Below are positions 47,401 through 60,149 of a stretch of DNA of 64,000 bases, piece after piece. The notes under the pieces are model-generated. The model was given only the letters and a program-made list of their open reading frames with translations, was not told where the DNA came from and searched no databases. The stretch spans positions 2,012,170 to 2,076,169 of the forward strand of contig OZ024862.1 in the NCBI GenBank assembly GCA_964017155.1. Direction: 5' to 3'. Position 1 is the stretch's first letter, and the number at the start of each line of letters is the position of its first letter. The DNA is from Oasisia sp. SBJ-2009 (Eukaryota; Annelida; Polychaeta; Sabellida; Siboglinidae). A program made the translations under genes and the position numbers.

Positions 47401-48638
47401 GTAAGTCGTTCACCTAAGCATGTTACCTTTAGTTAGTTCAAAGTAAGTAATTTACAATATTTCTTTGTTAGGACATGACACCGTTGTACTGTATTGAGGA
47501 AATATTTTAAGCGTATCGCAAAAAGAATGAAATATATATGCTGATCTGCTGCCACGCACCTATTACGTGTGTAAAGTAACTCAAAAAAGAAAGGCGACTA
47601 AAATTGAATCCATATGAGGGGTGAAAAATCAATTAAGTAATGGACTAAAGGCACCATCTACCAGCACTTCTTTATTCAATGTATACTCCCACCACAAGAC
47701 AGTATGAGATACTTTTGCTATGATGGTAATTGTCAAAGTACCAGTTAATTTGTTTATTATTACACGTAGTCTTGGTTACCACCATTCGAGAGTGCCGGTG
47801 TTGTCATTTCAGGTGTTATGTTTGTTCACTTTGACAGAGACATAACGAAACAAATAATATCGTTGATGGTGGTATTTGCACTATGATCTATAATAAGTGC
47901 ACAATACTGTTATTGTATTAATCTGGAATAAAGATATAATACGATTTAAAAAGATTTTTACCTAGAGAAAGATCAGAACGAGATCGTTCGAAAATTGACA
48001 TTTTCATTTTAGATTTACTACCTACCCGTGAATTTGGACATGTCACTGTTGTTCTAGACACAAGATTTAATACTAGTTCCACCAAGAGAATAAAACCTAG
48101 ATGGCAGTTAGACAAGGAAGCCCTTTAGCTTATCGAGAATCCAACCTATCTACCTAAATGTATTTTGCCTTTCTTGGGTATATGTCAATTTTATTTATAA
48201 ACATATCAACACTGCCACCATCTACACAAAATAAACAAAGTACAGACATCTGACAGTGTCATCGATAGATTAGATAGATTCCATGTAATATTTAGATCAT
48301 ATTGATCCAATAGATGGATGTAATAAATAACTATCCAGTGATACTTAATTTTTTTTTTTATTATAAGTTAAGCAAGAAATGCATGTAGTACAACACTATT
48401 TTGCACTGTGTTAATCTTCTGTATGTACTATATATGAAAGTACTTTATATATTACAATATAAATATTCTCATTCATTGAGTTCATTAACATATTATTAAT
48501 CCTTAAAAAGGTTAATTTCTAATATTATTGACAGGCTAAAGTCGCAACGGTTAAACCACAACATTGTGATGATATGTTTTTAGTGTTAGTTTTAATTTGA
48601 TGTCAACCTATCCGAGAGTATCTACAATGTGCCTGCAG
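47401..48638. other. Intron between LRR exons 4 and 5
   Basis: No gene. At 47539/47540 it shows the uninterrupted target of the L2-like LINE found at 56265 and 62801. The last 610 bp are the pre-B block. Confidence 0.8.
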
Positions 48639-48722
48639 GTTGCAACAATGTGGAATTGGAGCAGCAGCCATGGTCACCGTGACACACGCCCTGAGTCACT
48701 GCACAAAGATGGAAGAACTTCT
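48639..48722 (+). CDS. NLR gene, LRR exon 5 (B-type)
   Basis: 84 bp, acceptor CCTGCAG, phase 2-2, [20 protein letters not shown] then CTKMEEL. The donor reads GTGGGT instead of the GTGAGT of all other B exons and may be weaker. The coding sequence is identical to exon 11. Confidence 0.87.
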
Positions 48723-48737
48723 GTGGGTGTTGTGTGT

Positions 48738-48739
<2 letters not shown>

Positions 48740-48829
<90 letters not shown>

Positions 48830-48833
48830 TATT
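48740..48833. repeat. (TA)n microsatellite downstream of LRR exon 5
   Basis: TA tract starting about 18 bp after the donor site. Confidence 0.97.
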
Positions 48834-49494
48834 TGTGTGTGAGTGTGCACATATATAAACATATTGATATCTATACTTATTCTCAGCAATTCTCGATGAC
48901 CTGGTGCGGGAACAGCTAATAAATGTGTAAAGGAGAAAAGAGGCTTCATTGATCTCACTGAAGATGTAGCAGTACTTCAAGGATGGATCTTCGCTGCACC
49001 AGCGTTGGCATGACTTCTGCATTCTAAATGTACTTTTTTCTTCAAAATTTGCTTTGAAGACCAGCTGCGTCTTAAGCTACTGCCACTTTGCACAGGAAAT
49101 ATGTGTTTCATTGAATCATCCTATGTTCTCACAATGGTCTTCCAAGGCCCCAAAACTGGTACATTTTCACTGCTAACCAAGTTTGTTGAGAAATAATTCT
49201 GTAACGTTTTTTCCAATTTTGAGTAGATGTTTCTCAGTAATGTGACGTAATGTCAATAGTTAATCAAATGTATTTCGTTAAATCTGTCTAAAGTCAGGCA
49301 AAAATAAATTATGTGGGTGACGCAGATGTAAGCAACCAGTAATTGTGTAATGTGTGCGGAATGGTGCAATTTCTAACATTGATCAATTTGCGGTGACCCT
49401 GTTTGAACGCCGCTCAACACAAACTACCTCACTGCACAGATCCACGTCACACCGCATTTTGTCGGCGAAAAATGTGTCTTTCATAGAATATGTG

Positions 49495-49685
49495 AATGGA
49501 AGGATGGATGGATGGATGGATGGATGGTTGGTTGGTTGGATGGTTGGTTGGTTGGTTGGTTGGTTGGTTGGTTGGTTGGTTGGTTGGTTGGTTCGTTGGA
49601 TGGATGGATGGATGGATGGATGGATGGATGGATGGTTGGATGGTTGGTTGGTTGGTTGGTTGGTTGGTTGGTTGGATGGATGGAC
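49495..49685. repeat. (GGTT)n/(GGAT)n minisatellite, copy 1
   Basis: Tetranucleotide repeat of TTGG and TGGA units. It reads as PTNQ or VGWL polymers in translation, which are not genes. The copy is about 190 bp. Confidence 0.97.
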
Positions 49686-50039
49686 GAAAGTTGTGACTTG
49701 TCCATAGTTGTGACGTAGACACAAATTAAATATAGCTCCATAGTAATTTTATTCGTGACCTTGTTTGACCTTGTAATCGTTATTATCGTTTAAATGGAAT
49801 ATGAGCTGAGAGTATCAGTGGAATAGGAAACTGCTATTAGAAAGTTACTATCGCAAAGCAAATACCATTGCATACCGTATTGCAAATACCGTATGACTGA
49901 ACACTAGTTTTGTTTCGGTCAAACACTAGACACACACGAGTAATTTGTTAACTGCCCTGCAGGCAATGGAAGTCCTACTGCCTTAGTGTTCAATCTATTT
50001 TAGTGATTCTTGTTCTATTATTGCATGTCGTGTGTTGAA

Positions 50040-50612
50040 TATCATAAAGAGGTGGTCCGAGTACTGCTCCGAGCTGTACAACTAAAGAGCCACAGGAGAC
50101 CCAGAGGTACTCAACGTTCCTCCAATAACCAACATCCTTCGCGAAGAGTGGAAGCAGCAGTGAAATCGCTCAAGAAGGGGAATTCAGCAGGAGTGGACAA
50201 TGTCCCAGCGGAGCTGGTGCTGACAGGGGAGAAGCAATGATAAGCGCCCTACTGACTATCTGCAACAAGATTTGGCAGACAGAGGCGTGGTCCACGCCGT
50301 GAACCCAATCTCTCATCATCACCCTTCCCAAGAAAGGCAACCTACAGCTTTGCCAGAACTATCGTACCATCACCTCAGCTCAGTGATCCGACTGAAGCCG
50401 CAAGTGTTAAAGATCATCGCTGAGGAACAAGCCGGCTTCAGACCAGGACGCAGCACAATAGAGCAGATCTTCAACCTTAGGATAATGTGCGAGAAGTACC
50501 TCCAACACCAGCAAGACCTCTACCACTTCTTCATCGACTTCAAGAAGGCATTCAACAGAGTATGGCATGCAGCACTATGGGCCATCATAAGGCAGTCCAA
50601 CATTTTATTTCC
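50040..50612 (+). pseudogene. RTE-like LINE reverse-transcriptase fragment, copy 1
   Basis: Broken frames encode VEAAVKSLKKGNSAGVDNVP, LPKKGNLQLCQNYRTI, EEQAGFRPGRSTIEQIF and YHFFIDFKKAFNRVWHAALW, the N-terminal and motif-A parts of a non-LTR reverse transcriptase. Stops, frame changes and an internal deletion are present and motif A carries N for the usual D. It lies in the intron before an A2 exon and has been copied along with it. Confidence 0.85.
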
Positions 50613-50714
50613 AAAGGTCTGTAATTCATATTTGATGTCATGTAGCTGATGCCATGAAACAACATTTGTTACAGTAATTTGCCATGTTTCATCTAATGCA
50701 CAATTATGTTGCAG

Positions 50715-50801
50715 ATTGTGTGAGAACAATCTGAGTGATCCCGAATCAGGCCAAGCTCTTGGTAACAATATCGCACGTATGACATCTCTCCGCAAGTTGG
50801 C
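50715..50801 (+). CDS. NLR gene, LRR exon 6 (A2-type)
   Basis: 87 bp, acceptor GTTGCAG and donor GTAAGT, phase 2-2, LCENNLSDPESGQALGNNIA then RMTSLRKL. The coding sequence is identical to exons 8 and 12. It is diverged from A1 in the exposed part of the repeat (CE, P, NN). Confidence 0.9.
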
Positions 50802-51519
50802 GTAAGTTGTTCATCTAACCATGTTACCTTAATAAGTAATTCACAATTATTCGTTATATATTTGCATACCATTTAAAGTGGACTTACAACCTTCCCCGTC
50901 AATTTATGTGTGTCACTTTTGTTCTGGACAGAATATTTAACAAGGTTTAACAAGAAAGCCACCTACATTATCAACTCTACAGGGCAGGTAGACATGGAAG
51001 CCCTTTGCCTTATCGAGAATCCAACCTATCTACCTAAATGTATTCTGCCTTTCTTGGGTATATATCAATTTTATTTATTAAAAATATCAACACTGCTAGA
51101 ATCTACACAAAATAAACAAAGTACAGGGATCTGAGAGGGGCATCAACAGATTAGATAGAATCCATGGACTATTTAGATGATATGGATCCAACAGGTGAAT
51201 GTGATTATAAAATATTCAATTTTTTTTTTAAACAATTATTTTTAGCTAAATAAGAAATGTATGTAGTACAACAATATTTTGCACTCTGTGACTCTTCAGT
51301 ATGTAGTATATACGAAAGTAATTTATATAATTACAATATAAATGTTCTCATTCAGTGAATTCAGTAACATATTGTTAATTCTTTAAAAAAATTATTTCTA
51401 ATATTATTGACAGGTTAAAGTCGCGACTGTTCAACCACAACATTGTGATGATATGTTTTTTTAAAGTGAGATTTTAGTTGATGTCAACCTATCCGAGAGT
51501 ATCTACAATGTGTTTGCAG

Positions 51520-51603
51520 GTTGCAAGAATGTGGAATTGGAGCAGCAGCCATGGTCCCCGTGACACACGCCCTGCGTCACTGCACAAAGATGGAAGAACT
51601 TCT
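51520..51603 (+). CDS. NLR gene, LRR exon 7 (B-type)
   Basis: 84 bp, acceptor TTTGCAG and donor GTGAGT, phase 2-2, [20 protein letters not shown] then CTKMEEL. The coding sequence is identical to exons 9 and 13; V-P and R-H distinguish this subgroup from exons 5 and 11. Confidence 0.9.
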
Positions 51604-51618
51604 GTGAGTGTTGTGTGT

Positions 51619-51620
<2 letters not shown>

Positions 51621-51696
<76 letters not shown>

Positions 51697-51702
51697 TATT
51701 TG
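51621..51702. repeat. (TA)n microsatellite downstream of LRR exon 7
   Basis: TA tract starting about 18 bp after the donor. Confidence 0.97.
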
Positions 51703-52361
51703 TGTGTGAGTGTGCACATATATAAACATATTGATATATATATACTTATTCTCAACAATTCTCGATGACCTGGTGCGGGAACAGCTAATAAATGTGTAAA
51801 GGAGAAAAGAGGCTTCATTGATCTCACTGAAGATGTAGCAGTACTTCAAGGATGGATCTTCGCTGCACCAGCGTTGGCATGACTTCTGCATTCTAAATGT
51901 ACTTTTTTCTTCAAAATTTGCTTTGAAGAACAGCTGCGTCTTAAGCTACTGCCACTTTGCACAGGAAATATGTGTTTGATTGAATCATTCTATGTTCTCA
52001 CAATGGTCTTCCAAGGCCCCAAAACTGGTACATTTTCACTGCTTGCCAATTTTGTTGAGAAATAATTCTGTAACGTTTTTTCCAATTTTGAGTAGATGTT
52101 TCTCAGTAATGTGACTGTCAATAGTTAATCAAATGTGTTTCGTTAAATCTGTCTAAAGTCAGGCAAAAATAAATTATGTGGGTGACGCAGATGTAAGCAA
52201 CCAGTAATTGTGTAATGTGTGCGGAATGGTGCAATTTCTAACATTGATCAATTTGCGGTGACCCTGTTTGAACGCCGCTCAACACAAACTACCTCACTGC
52301 ACAGTTCCACGTCACACCGCATTTTGTCGGCGAAAAATGTGTCTTTCATAGAATATGTGAA

Positions 52362-52660
52362 TGGAAGGATGGATGGATGGATGGTTGGTTGGTTGGTTGG
52401 TTGGATGGTTGGTTGGTTGGTTGGATGGATGGATGGTTGGATGGTTGGTTGGTTGGTTGGTTGGTTGGTTGTTTGGTTGGTTGGTTGGTTGGTTGGTTGG
52501 TTGGTTGGTTGGTTGGTTGGTTGGTTGGTTGGTTGGTTGGTTGGTTGGTTGGTTGGTTGGTTGGTTGGTTGGTTGGTTGGTTGGTTGGTTGGTTGGTTGG
52601 TTGGTTGGTTGGTTGGTTGGTTGGTTGGTTGGTTGGATGGATGGATGGATGGATGGACGA
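52362..52660. repeat. (GGTT)n/(GGAT)n minisatellite, copy 2
   Basis: The longest copy, about 300 bp. The difference in length from the copies at 49495 and 58962 shows continuing slippage after duplication. Confidence 0.97.
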
Positions 52661-53044
52661 AAGTTGTGACTTGTCCATAGTTGTGACGTAGACACAAATT
52701 AAATATAGCTCCATAGTATTCGCGGCATTGTAAACTTTCCAATAATCGTAATTTTATTCGTGACCTTGTTTGACCTTGTCATCGTTATTATCGTTTAAAT
52801 GGAATATGAGCTGAGAGTATCAGTGGAATAGGAAACTGCTATTAGAAAGTTACTATCGCAAAGCAAATACCATTGCATACCGTATTGCAAATACCGTATG
52901 ACTGAACACTAGTTTTGTTTCGGTCAAACACTAGACACACACGAGTAATTTGTTAACTGCCCTGCAGGCAATGCAAGTCCTACTACCTTAGTGTTCAATC
53001 TATTTTAGTGATTCTTGTTCTATTATTGCATGTCGTGTGTTGAA

Positions 53045-53617
53045 TATCATAAAGAGGTGGTCCGAGTACTGCTCCGAGCTGTACAACTAAAGAGCCACAG
53101 GAGACACAGAGGTACTCAACGTTCCTCCAATAACCAACATCCTTCGCGAAGAGTGGAAGCAGCGGTGAAATCGCTCAAGAAGGGGAATTCAGCAGGAGTG
53201 GACAATGTCCCAGCGGAGCTGGTGCTGACAGGGGAGAAGCAATGATAAGCGCCCTACTGACTATCTGCAACAAGATTTGGCAGACAGAGGCGTGGTCCAC
53301 GCCGTGAACCCAATCTCTCATCATCACCCTTCCCAAGAAAGGCAACCTACAGCTTTGCCAGAACTATCGTACCATCACCTCAGCTCAGTGATCCGACTGA
53401 AGCCGCAAGTGTTAAAGATCATCGCTGAGGAACAAGCCGGCTTCAGACCAGGACGCAGCACAATAGAGCAGATCTTCAACCTTAGGATAATGTGCGAGAA
53501 GTACCTCCAACACCAGCAAGACCTCTACCACTTCTTCATCGACTTCAAGAAGGCATTCAACAGAGTATGGCATGCAGCACTATGGGCCATCATAAGGCAG
53601 TCCAACATTTTATTTCC
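53045..53617 (+). pseudogene. RTE-like LINE reverse-transcriptase fragment, copy 2
   Basis: Same broken fragment as at 50040, shifted by 3005 bp, with the same lesions; only single-base differences were noticed (for example CCC to CAC in the RRPRG/RRHRG codon). Confidence 0.85.
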
Positions 53618-53719
53618 AAAGGTCTGTAATTCATATTTGATGTCATGTAGCTGATGCCATGAAACAACATTTGTTACAGTAATTTGCCATGTTTCATCTA
53701 ATGCACAATTATGTTGCAG

Positions 53720-53806
53720 ATTGTGTGAGAACAATCTGAGTGATCCCGAATCAGGCCAAGCTCTTGGTAACAATATCGCACGTATGACATCTCTCCGCAA
53801 GTTGGC
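53720..53806 (+). CDS. NLR gene, LRR exon 8 (A2-type)
   Basis: 87 bp, GTTGCAG acceptor and GTAAGT donor, phase 2-2. Identical in coding sequence to exon 6. Confidence 0.88.
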
Positions 53807-54524
53807 GTAAGTTGTTCATCTAACCATGTTACCTTAATAAGTAATTCACAATTATTCGTTATATATTTGCATACCATTTAAAGTGGACTTACAACCTTCC
53901 CCGTCAATTTATGTGTGTCACTTTTGTTCTGGACAGAATATTTAACAAGGTTTAACAAGAAAGCCACCTACATTATCAACTCTACAGGGCAGGTAGACAT
54001 GGAAGCCCTTTGCCTTATCGAGAATCCAACCTATCTACCTAAATGTATTCTGCCTTTCTTGGGTATATATCAATTTTATTTATTAAAAATATCAACACTG
54101 CTAGAATCTACACAAAATAAACAAAGTACAGGGATCTGAGAGGGGCATCAACAGATTAGATAGAATCCATGGACTATTTAGATGATATGGATCCAACAGG
54201 TGAATGTGATTATGAAATATTCAATTTTTTTTTTTAAACAATTATTTTTAGCTAAATAAGAAATGTATGTAGTACAACAATATTTTGCACTCTGTGACTC
54301 TTCAGTATGTAGTATATACGAAAGTAATTTATATAATTACAATATAAATGTTGTCATTCAGTGAATTCAGTAACATATTGTTAATTCTTTAAAAAAATTA
54401 TTTCTAATATTATTGACAGGTTAAAGTCGCGACTGTTCAACCACAACATTGTGATGATATGTTTTTTAAAGTGAGATTTTAGTTGATGTCAACCTATCCG
54501 AGAGTATCTACAATGTGTTTGCAG

Positions 54525-54608
54525 GTTGCAAGAATGTGGAATTGGAGCAGCAGCCATGGTCCCCGTGACACACGCCCTGCGTCACTGCACAAAGATGGAA
54601 GAACTTCT
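54525..54608 (+). CDS. NLR gene, LRR exon 9 (B-type)
   Basis: 84 bp, TTTGCAG acceptor and GTGAGT donor, phase 2-2. Identical in coding sequence to exon 7. The downstream intron is not the exon 7 type but the type found after exons 3 and 13, which leads to an A1 exon. Confidence 0.88.
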
Positions 54609-54623
54609 GTGAGTGTTGTGTGT

Positions 54624-54760
<137 letters not shown>

Positions 54761-56038
54761 ATTTATATGTATACTTATTCTCAGCAATCCTCGATGACCT
54801 GGTGCGGGAACAGCTAATAAATGTGTAATGGAGAAAGGAGGCTTCATTGATCTCACTGAAGATGTAGCAGTACTTCAAGGCTGGATCTTCGCTACACCAG
54901 CGTTGGCATGACACCTGCGTTCAAGATGTATGCTTTTCTTCCAAATTTGCTTTGAAGAACAGCTATGTCTTAGGCTACTGCCACTTTGCACGGGAAATAT
55001 GTGTTTGATTCAATCATTCTGTGTTCCCACAATAGTCTTCCAAGGGCCCAAAACTAGTATATTTTCACTGATAGCCAATTTTGTTGAGAAATAATTCAGT
55101 AACGTTTTTTTCCAATTTTGAATATATGTTTCTCAGTAATGTAACTGTCAATAGTTAATTAAATGTATTTCTTTAAATCTGTCTAAAGTCTGATCCGGTT
55201 GTCCCTAAGAACCCAAAACAATTGACCTGTGACTATATGGCCTAGTTGGCAGACTGTTAAATACCTGGTATGCTTTCTGTATTACTTTCACAACACCTGC
55301 TCCCAACCCTGGATCATAATTACTGTATGTACTATATTAAATGTAGACATATGTATCGTAACTTCCATTTTTCATATGCAAATGTGTGAAACTTGATGTC
55401 TGTGCCATGTAAAGACAAATGTAGGGTTTTAAATGATACTAAACGTTAATTTGGGACAAGTGTTCGTAGATCAATCTACCAAGTATAATACAATTTGATC
55501 AATACATAGTTTTATTACTTTATTCAAACATAAAAATAAATTATGTTTTGATGTGGGAAACATAATATAAATATATAGCTATACTCAGAAGTGAGAAACA
55601 TAATAAAAGTATATATCTATAGTCAGACAAGATGTGCATTACAAAAATCAAAGCCACATCAAAATGGTTAGCAGCTACAGAGGTGGGAGACATGCTTTAA
55701 GTGGAATCTGATCTAAGAGTATCAGGGGAATATGAAACTGGTAGAAGTATGTTACTTTCGCAAAGTAATGGAGATGCATGTCGTCCATGACAGAACAGTA
55801 GTATTTACTTGGTGAAACACTAGATACACAACAGTAATTTTGTAAGTGCACTGCAGGCATTACAACTCCAACTGCCTTAGTGCTCAATATGTTTAAGTGA
55901 TGCTTATTTTATCTGAGCAAGTTCTGTGTTGAATATGTTTTTTTCCACTGCTCGTGAATTGCATGTAACTTATACCATACAGCAATATATTTTACAGCAG
56001 TTTGCCATGAATCATCTAATGCAGCAATTGTATTGCAG

Positions 56039-56125
56039 ATTAAGTAGGAACAATCTGAGTGACGCTGAATCTGGCCAAGCTCTTGGTGACGGTATCACAC
56101 ATATGTCATCTCTCCGCAAGTTGAT
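56039..56125 (+). CDS. NLR gene, LRR exon 10 (A1-type)
   Basis: 87 bp, TTGCAG acceptor and GTAAGT donor, phase 2-2, LSRNNLSDAESGQALGDGIT then HMSSLRKL. Identical in coding sequence to exon 14. Confidence 0.88.
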
Positions 56126-56264
56126 GTAAGTCGTTCACCTAAGCATGTTACCTTTAGTTAGTTCTAAGTAAGTAATTTACAATATTTCTTTGTTAGGACA
56201 TGACACCGTTGTACTATATTGAGGAAATATTTTAAGCGTATCGCAAAAAGAATGAAATATATAT

Positions 56265-57034
56265 AATAATAATAATAATTAGTTAACTTCTATTGCGCCT
56301 ATATCCTTAGAAACGAAGCTCAGAGGCGCATCAAAACAAAAAGGATTAATCGATCTCATAGTCGGTAAACAAATCAAGTTGTCATCAGATTGATTGATGC
56401 GCCAGGGAGCTATGGTGGATAGGCCAGATTGTACAGATATGTTTTTAAACGACGACGGAATTTAGCAATATTTTCAACTGATTTCACGCTAGAAGGAAGC
56501 ATATTCCATAGAGTAGGCGCACCCACAGCAAAAGCCCTGGTCGCCATATTAGTATTGACCTTTGGTACAAAGAGTAAATCAGAAGTAGATGACCGAAGTT
56601 GAATAGGTTTTCTTATAGGAGTAAGTAAAGTATGTAAATACGATGGCTGCTTAGAAGAAAGTGCCTGGTAAGTAATGGTACACATCTTAAACATTATACG
56701 ATATTGGACAGGCAGCCAATGCAGAGACTTTAGAAGCGGCTTAGAAGGAGTAAAGCGTGGAGACCTAGTCACCACCCTTGCTAAGCAATTTTGAACACGT
56801 TGTAGTTTTGTGATATCCTTAATAGCAATATTATGAAAAAGTGAATTACAATAGTCTAATCTACTAGTAACTAATGCAGTTGCAATAGTCTTTGCAACAG
56901 AAACAGGCAAATATCGACGAATACGCCGCAAATCACGAATGTGGTAAAAACATGTTCGACAAACTTGAGAAATGTGTTCTCTAAAATTTAATTTATCATC
57001 AAAAATTACTCCCAAATTCCTAGTCGAAACTGCA
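56265..57034 (-). mobile_element. 5'-truncated L2-like LINE, copy 1
   Basis: The minus strand encodes a 214-residue open C-terminal reverse-transcriptase part: TRNLGVIFDDKLNFREHIS, DYCNSLFHNI, LKSLHWLPVQYRI and TLWNMLPSSVKSVENIAKF, ending YLYNLAYPP. It is followed by a 3' tail with GCGCCTCTGAGC and (ATT)n at 56265. The intron after exon 4 has the same sequence without it, so borders are read directly from the empty site. No clear target duplication was seen. Confidence 0.88.
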
Positions 57035-58129
57035 GCTGATCTGCTGCCACGCACCTATTACGTGTGCAAAGTAACTCAAAAAAGAAAGGCGACTAAAATT
57101 GAATCCATATGACGGGTGAAAAATCAATTAAGTAATGGACTAAAGGCACCATCTACCAGAACTTCTTTATTCAATGTATACTCCCACCACAAGATAGTAT
57201 GAGATACTTTTGCTATGATGGTAATTGTCAAAGTACCAGTTAATTTGTTTATTATTACACGTAGTCTTGGTTACCATTCGAGAGTGCCGGTGTTGTCATT
57301 TCAGGTGTTATGTTTGTTCACTTTGACAGAGATATTACGAAACAAATAATATCGTTGATGGTGGTATTTGCACTGTGATCTATAATAAGTGCACAATAAT
57401 GTTATTGTATTGATCTGGAATAAAGATATAATACGATTTAAAAAGATTTTTACCTAGAGAAAGATCAGAACGAGATCGTTCGAAAATTGACATTTTCATT
57501 TTAGACTTACTACCTACCCGTGAATTTGGACATGTCACTGTTGTTCTAGACACAAGATTTAATACTAGTTCCACCAAGAGAATAAAACCTAGATGGCAGT
57601 TAGACAAGGAAGCCCTTTAGCTTATCGAGAATCCAACCTATCTACCTAAATGTATTTTGCCTTTCTTGGGTATATGTCAATTTTATTTATAAACATGTCA
57701 ACACTGCCACCATCTACACAAAATAAACAAAGTACAGGCATCTGAGAGTGTCATCGATAGATTAGATAGATTCCATGTAATATTTAGATCATATTGATCC
57801 AATAGATGGATGTAATAAATAACTATCCAGTGATACTTAATTTTTTTTATATTATAAGTTAAACAAGAAATGTATGTAGTACAACACTATTTTGCACTGT
57901 GTTAATCTTCTGTATGTACTATATATGAAAGTACTTTATATATTACAATATAAATATTCTCATTCATTGAGTTCATTAACATATTATTAATCCTTAAAAA
58001 GGTTAATTTCTAATATTATTGACAGGTTAAAGTCGCAACTGTTAAACCACAACATTGTGATGATATGTTTTTAGTGTTAGTTTTAATTTGATGTCAACCT
58101 ATCCGAGAGTATCTACAATGTGCCTGCAG
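57035..58129. other. Intron between LRR exons 10 and 11
   Basis: No gene. It is the counterpart of 47540-48638, with the pre-B block in its last 615 bp. Confidence 0.8.
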
Positions 58130-58213
58130 GTTGCAACAATGTGGAATTGGAGCAGCAGCCATGGTCACCGTGACACACGCCCTGAGTCACTGCACAAAGA
58201 TGGAAGAACTTCT
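58130..58213 (+). CDS. NLR gene, LRR exon 11 (B-type)
   Basis: 84 bp, CCTGCAG acceptor and GTGAGT donor, phase 2-2. Coding sequence identical to exon 5 but with the consensus donor. Upstream DNA follows the exon 5 type while DNA downstream of the TA tract follows the exon 7 type. Confidence 0.88.
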
Positions 58214-58237
58214 GTGAGTGTTGTGTGTCAATATATG

Positions 58238-58239
<2 letters not shown>

Positions 58240-58298
<59 letters not shown>

Positions 58299-58302
58299 TA
58301 TT
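58240..58302. repeat. (TA)n microsatellite downstream of LRR exon 11
   Basis: Shortest TA tract of the series. Confidence 0.97.
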
Positions 58303-58961
58303 TGTGTGTGAGTGTGCACATATATAAACATATTGATATCTATACTTATTCTCAGCAATTCTCGATGACCTGGTGCGGGAACAGCTAATAAATGTGTAAA
58401 GGAGAAAAGAGGCTTCAGTGATCTCACTGAAGATGTAGCAGTACTTCAAGGATGGATCTTCGCTGCACCAGCGTTGGCATGACTTCTGCATTCTAAATGT
58501 ACTTTTTTCTTCAAAATTTGCTTTGAAGAACAGCTGCGTCTTAAGCTACTGCCACTTTGCACAGGAAATATGTGTTTGATTGAATCATTCTATGTTCTCA
58601 CAATGGTCTTCCAAGGCCCCAAAACTGGTACATTTTCACTGCTTGCCAATTTTGTTGAGAAATAATTCTGTAACGTTTTTTCCAATTTTGAGTAGATGTT
58701 TCTCAGTAATGTGACTGTCAATAGTTAATCAAATGTGTTTCGTTAAATCTGTCTAAAGTCAGGCAAAAATAAATTATGTGGGTGACGCAGATGTAAGCAA
58801 CCAGTAATTGTGTAATGTGTGCGGAATGGTGCAATTTCTAACATTGATCAATTTGCGGTGACCCTGTTTGAACGCCGCTCAACACAAACTACCTCACTGC
58901 ACAGTTCCACGTCACACCGCATTTTGTCGGCGAAAAATGTGTCTTTCATAGAATATGTGAA

Positions 58962-59190
58962 TGGAAGGATGGATGGATGGATGGTTGGTTGGTTGGTTGG
59001 TTGGATGGTTGGTTGGTTGGTTGGATGGATGGATGGATGGTTGGATGGTTGGTTGGTTGGTTGGTTGGTTGGTTGGTTGTTTGGTTGGTTGGTTGGTTGG
59101 TTGGTTGGTTGGTTGGTTGGTTGGTTGGTTGGTTGGTTGGTTGGTTGGTTGGTTGGTTGGTTGGTTGGTTGGTTGGATGGATGGATGGAC
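58962..59190. repeat. (GGTT)n/(GGAT)n minisatellite, copy 3
   Basis: About 230 bp, 68 bp less than copy 2 by the change in repeat offset across it. Confidence 0.97.
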
Positions 59191-59576
59191 GAAAGTTGTG
59201 ACTTGTCCATAGTTGTGACGTAGACACAAATTAAATATAGCTCCATAGTATTCGCGGCATTGTAAACTTTCCAATAATCGTAATTTTATTCGTGACCTTG
59301 TTTGACCTTGTCATCGTTATTATCGTTTAAATGGAATATGAGCTGAGAGTATCAGTGGAATAGGAAACTGCTATTAGAAAGTTACTATCGCAAAGCAAAT
59401 ACCATTGCATACCGTATTGCAAATACCGTATGACTGAACACTAGTTTTGTTTCGGTCAAACACTAGACACACACGAGTAATTTGTTAACTGCCCTGCAGG
59501 CAATGCAAGTCCTACTACCTTAGTGTTCAATCTATTTTAGTGATTCTTGTTCTATTATTGCATGTCGTGTGTTGAA

Positions 59577-60149
59577 TATCATAAAGAGGTGGTCCGAGTA
59601 CTGCTCCGAGCTGTACAACTAAAGAGCCACAGGAGACACAGAGGTACTCAACGTTCCTCCAATAACCAACATCCTTCGCGAAGAGTGGAAGCAGCGGTGA
59701 AATCGCTCAAGAAGGGGAATTCAGCAGGAGTGGACAATGTCCCAGCGGAGCTGGTGCTGACAGGGGAGAAGCAATGATAAGCGCCCTACTGACTATCTGC
59801 AACAAGATTTGGCAGACAGAGGCGTGGTCCACGCCGTGAACCCAATCTCTCATCATCACCCTTCCCAAGAAAGGCAACCTACAGCTTTGCCAGAACTATC
59901 GTACCATCACCTCAGCTCAGTGATCCGACTGAAGCCGCAAGTGTTAAAGATCATCGCTGAGGAACAAGCCGGCTTCAGACCAGGACGCAGCACAATAGAG
60001 CAGATCTTCAACCTTAGGATAATGTGCGAGAAGTACCTCCAACACCAGCAAGACCTCTACCACTTCTTCATCGACTTCAAGAAGGCATTCAACAGAGTAT
60101 GGCATGCAGCACTATGGGCCATCATAAGGCAGTCCAACATTTTATTTCC
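59577..60149 (+). pseudogene. RTE-like LINE reverse-transcriptase fragment, copy 3
   Basis: Same fragment and lesions as at 53045, shifted by 6532 bp. Confidence 0.85.

Larger units (their letters stand above)
49745..52749 (+). repeat. 3005-bp tandem duplication unit, first copy
   Basis: Matching landmarks are exactly 3005 bp apart through this stretch (exons 50715 and 53720; 51520 and 54525). Introns are almost identical apart from microsatellite length and a few bases. Borders are approximate; the second copy starts at about 52750. Confidence 0.88.

Noticed and set aside
50910..51134. Small protein around LDKEALWLIENPTYLPKC repeated before each B exon
   Set aside because: The frame differs between copies and has stops in several; it is part of the duplicated intron block.
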